This document shows positions 31,274 to 32,940 of a stretch of DNA of 32,940 nucleotides, piece by piece; the first letter of the stretch is position 1; every line of letters begins with the position of its first letter. Origin of the DNA: an uncultured Eggerthellaceae bacterium (GTDB taxonomy: Bacteria; Actinomycetota; Coriobacteriia; Coriobacteriales; Eggerthellaceae); NCBI GenBank assembly GCA_910589125.1, contig CAJURX010000003.1, forward strand, positions 4,094-37,033. Direction: 5' to 3'. The notes beneath the pieces were generated by a model that worked only from the letters and a program-made list of their open reading frames with translations, searched no databases and was not told the origin of the DNA. The translations under genes and the position numbers were made by a program.

Positions 31274-32940
31274 ATGTTCAAACAAACCAAGACCCTGCGA
31301 CAGGATGCCAGTCCCATATCAGCTCTTCTTGCGATCCTGCTCTCGGCATCGCTTGTGCTCAGCAGCATTCCGGCTATTGCATGGGCTGATAGCGTCATCG
31401 CGTCTTCCGAATCGAGCGAAAGCGTCGATCCGGGGATGGCTTCTCCTGAAGATGGGGTGTTGCCGGATGAGGGCGATCTCGCTACGAGCGAAGATGTCTC
31501 TGTGCTGCCATATGGGGTCGCAGGGGATCAGTCTGCAGATGCGACCTCATGCGAAGAGGGCGACATCGCGCCCGATGGAGGCTCTGTGCGGGAGATCGAT
31601 GCTCATGACACGGATGGTGTGTCTTTGTTCTACATTGATGAGAAGATGGTCTCTGTAGGAAGCGAGGAGAGCATACTCTTTGGCTTCGATGATGTGATCG
31701 ACGCTGATCGATACGTGCTCAGCTATTCCAAGATAGGTGGTTCGGGCTCCCGATCTTGCGAGGCGGTAGAGGTCAAGGTCATCGATGGCGAGACGACGGT
31801 TCTCTTCACGTTGCCCTTCTATGATGTCGCGGATGTGGGCGATTATCGGATCGATGCCTTTTCGTGGTTTGGGGTGGAGGAAGGTAGCTATGCAGCTCCC
31901 GTTTCGGATGATGGCATCTCTTTCTCTGTCGTTCAATCTCAAGGATGCGACGAGGGGATCACGGTCATGTCCCTGGATGACGAAGGGGGCCTGGTTGAAG
32001 CCGATGATATTGCAGCAAGCTTGGAAGCAGCAGACGCATCAGATGCTGGAGTCGTTGCGTCTCAGGCTCTTTCGATGGTGGAGAGCAGGGTAGCGGGCAG
32101 CAATCCGGTCATCGCTCTCGACCCCGGACACGGTGGGAGCGATAGTGGCGCTACGGGTGGCGGGATCAAGGAGAAGGATCTCAATCTCCGCATCGCCCTT
32201 GCGTGTCGCGATAGGTTGCGCCAGCAGGGCGCTCGAGTCGTCATGACACGCGAGGACGACCGCCTGCTCAGCGTGAATAGCATTGCTCAGATCGCACGCG
32301 ATAAAGGTGCAACGGTCTTGGTGAGCTTTCATATCAACTCTGTTGGCAATGAGACCGCCAACGGGTATGAGGTGTGGGTGCAGAATGGCAACTATAGACC
32401 TGATCTTTCCCAAGAGTCGCATGGGTTAGGGCAAAAGGTGCTGGATAAGCTTGCGCAATTCGGCCTCGACGATCGCGGTTTGAAAGACGATGTGGCATCA
32501 GGGTCTCAGTATGAGTATCCTGATGGGTCGGCCGGTGATTATCTTGCGGTCTTGAGGAATAGCAAGAAGCTGGGGATGCCCGCTATCCTCATCGAACATG
32601 GCTTCATCAGCAATGCTCATGACCGGGATATCATGTATCGACGTGCTGAGGAGATGGGGCGAGCTGATGCTGAAGCCATCATCGAATACTATCGCATAGG
32701 TGGTAGGTTGGTTGCTGATTCTCGGGGCTATCGCTACCTATTATCGGATGGATCCTATCTCACCGATGCATTCGTAACGGTAGCGGGCAGCTTGTATTAT
32801 TTTGGATCAGATAGCTATGCATATACTGGCCGTCACCTGATCGATGGCTCTTACTATCATTTCTTCTCGCACGGAGCAGCGGCCATGGATAGATGGTGGG
32901 GCGGCCGCTATTACGCTTCCGATGGCAAGGAAGCGGGTAG
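31274..32940 (+). CDS. Secreted N-acetylmuramoyl-L-alanine amidase with wall-binding repeats, 5' part
   Basis: The frame runs 555 codons from ATG 31274 to the window edge without a stop. A signal peptide ends AWA-DS (cleavage after residue 38). An acidic linker and an unassigned region (about 115-220) precede an Amidase_3 domain: DPGHGGSDSGA with His286, Glu300 in KEKDLNLRIA, SFHINS with His353, and the catalytic Glu441 in ILIEHGF. Family members are zinc enzymes cutting the bond between muramic acid and L-alanine. The last 80 visible residues are wall-binding repeats of the same kind as in the secreted enzyme at 1174 (YYHFFSHG...WWGGRYYASDG). AGGAG at 31265-31269 supports the start. Two 5-6 bp hairpins (31133-31153 and 31155-31166) lie upstream, of unknown role. 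The gene is divergent from the TPP operon and closes the glycan locus. Confidence 0.93.
   Translation, partial: MFKQTKTLRQDASPISALLAILLSASLVLSSIPAIAWADSVIASSESSESVDPGMASPEDGVLPDEGDLATSEDVSVLPYGVAGDQSADATSCEEGDIAPDGGSVREIDAHDTDGVSLFYIDEKMVSVGSEESILFGFDDVIDADRYVLSYSKIGGSGSRSCEAVEVKVIDGETTVLFTLPFYDVADVGDYRIDAFSWFGVEEGSYAAPVSDDGISFSVVQSQGCDEGITVMSLDDEGGLVEADDIAASLEAADASDAGVVASQALSMVESRVAGSNPVIALDPGHGGSDSGATGGGIKEKDLNLRIALACRDRLRQQGARVVMTREDDRLLSVNSIAQIARDKGATVLVSFHINSVGNETANGYEVWVQNGNYRPDLSQESHGLGQKVLDKLAQFGLDDRGLKDDVASGSQYEYPDGSAGDYLAVLRNSKKLGMPAILIEHGFISNAHDRDIMYRRAEEMGRADAEAIIEYYRIGGRLVADSRGYRYLLSDGSYLTDAFVTVAGSLYYFGSDSYAYTGRHLIDGSYYHFFSHGAAAMDRWWGGRYYASDGKEAG

Noticed and set aside
1..32940. 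tRNA, rRNA, transposase, integrase and attachment-site signals
   Set aside because: No cloverleaf-like T-loop/acceptor pattern, transposase motif or terminal inverted repeat with target duplication was seen on either strand by eye.

Overview
The window looks like part of a chromosome from an anaerobic actinobacterium of the class Coriobacteriia (Olsenella/Atopobium/Collinsella relatives). This is inferred from three things. GC content is near 50%. Secreted enzymes carry choline-binding-like cell-wall repeats, and an ABC ATPase carries a tail resembling cell-wall-binding repeat 2. The left-edge protein begins MSKLVYLHELDSVR, a start I associate with conserved hypothetical proteins of this class. 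Genus and species cannot be fixed from the window.

The window is a cell-surface polysaccharide locus bracketed by two secreted cell-wall enzymes with the same repeat type. At the left are the 5' part of a hypothetical gene (1-863, minus) and a 996-residue secreted protein with a transglutaminase-like domain, five 58-residue wall-binding units and an NlpC/P60 domain (1174-4164). At the right is the 5' part of an N-acetylmuramoyl-L-alanine amidase (31274 to the edge).

Between them are short transcription units in alternating directions. (i) 4357-8463 (+): a double-GT2 glycosyltransferase and UDP-glucose 6-dehydrogenase. (ii) 8559-9725 (-): a GT2 enzyme, with a possible small gene upstream. (iii) 10191-12283 (+): an FdtA-like 3,4-ketoisomerase, an FdtB-like aminotransferase and a GNAT acetyltransferase, a likely dTDP-3-acetamido-3,6-dideoxyhexose route. 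(iv) 13468-12322 (-): a radical SAM gene broken at a C11 run. (v) 13635-19763 (+): a Wzm/Wzt-type ABC exporter whose ATPase has a CWB2-like tail, a second radical SAM protein and a two-domain glycosyltransferase. (vi) 22601-19801 (-): a GtrII-type membrane glycosyltransferase and a WecE-type aminotransferase. (vii) 22757-26855 (+): an overlapping pair of four-helix SMR/EamA proteins, an O-acyltransferase broken at a G10 run, an ATP-grasp ligase and an ArnC/GtrB-like polyprenyl-phosphate glycosyltransferase. (viii) 31029-26898 (-): four overlapping genes for a TPP enzyme, an ATP-grasp protein, a metallophosphoesterase and an SDR.

The genes suggest a polymer containing uronic acid and amino-deoxysugars, exported by the ABC transporter and decorated outside the membrane by a Gtr-like system (ArnC-like donor synthase, SMR-pair flippase, GtrII-type transferase) and by O-acylation. 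The most notable observation is that the O-acyltransferase and the first radical SAM gene are each out of frame by one base at a long G/C homopolymer. Removing one base from either run joins two reading frames that each carry the expected part of one protein. This is the signature of slipped-strand phase variation, with homopolymer sequencing error as the main alternative. The second is the CWB2-like domain on a cytoplasmic Wzt-type ATPase. No rmlA/rmlB, Wzx/Wzy, tRNA, rRNA, transposase or CRISPR array was seen.
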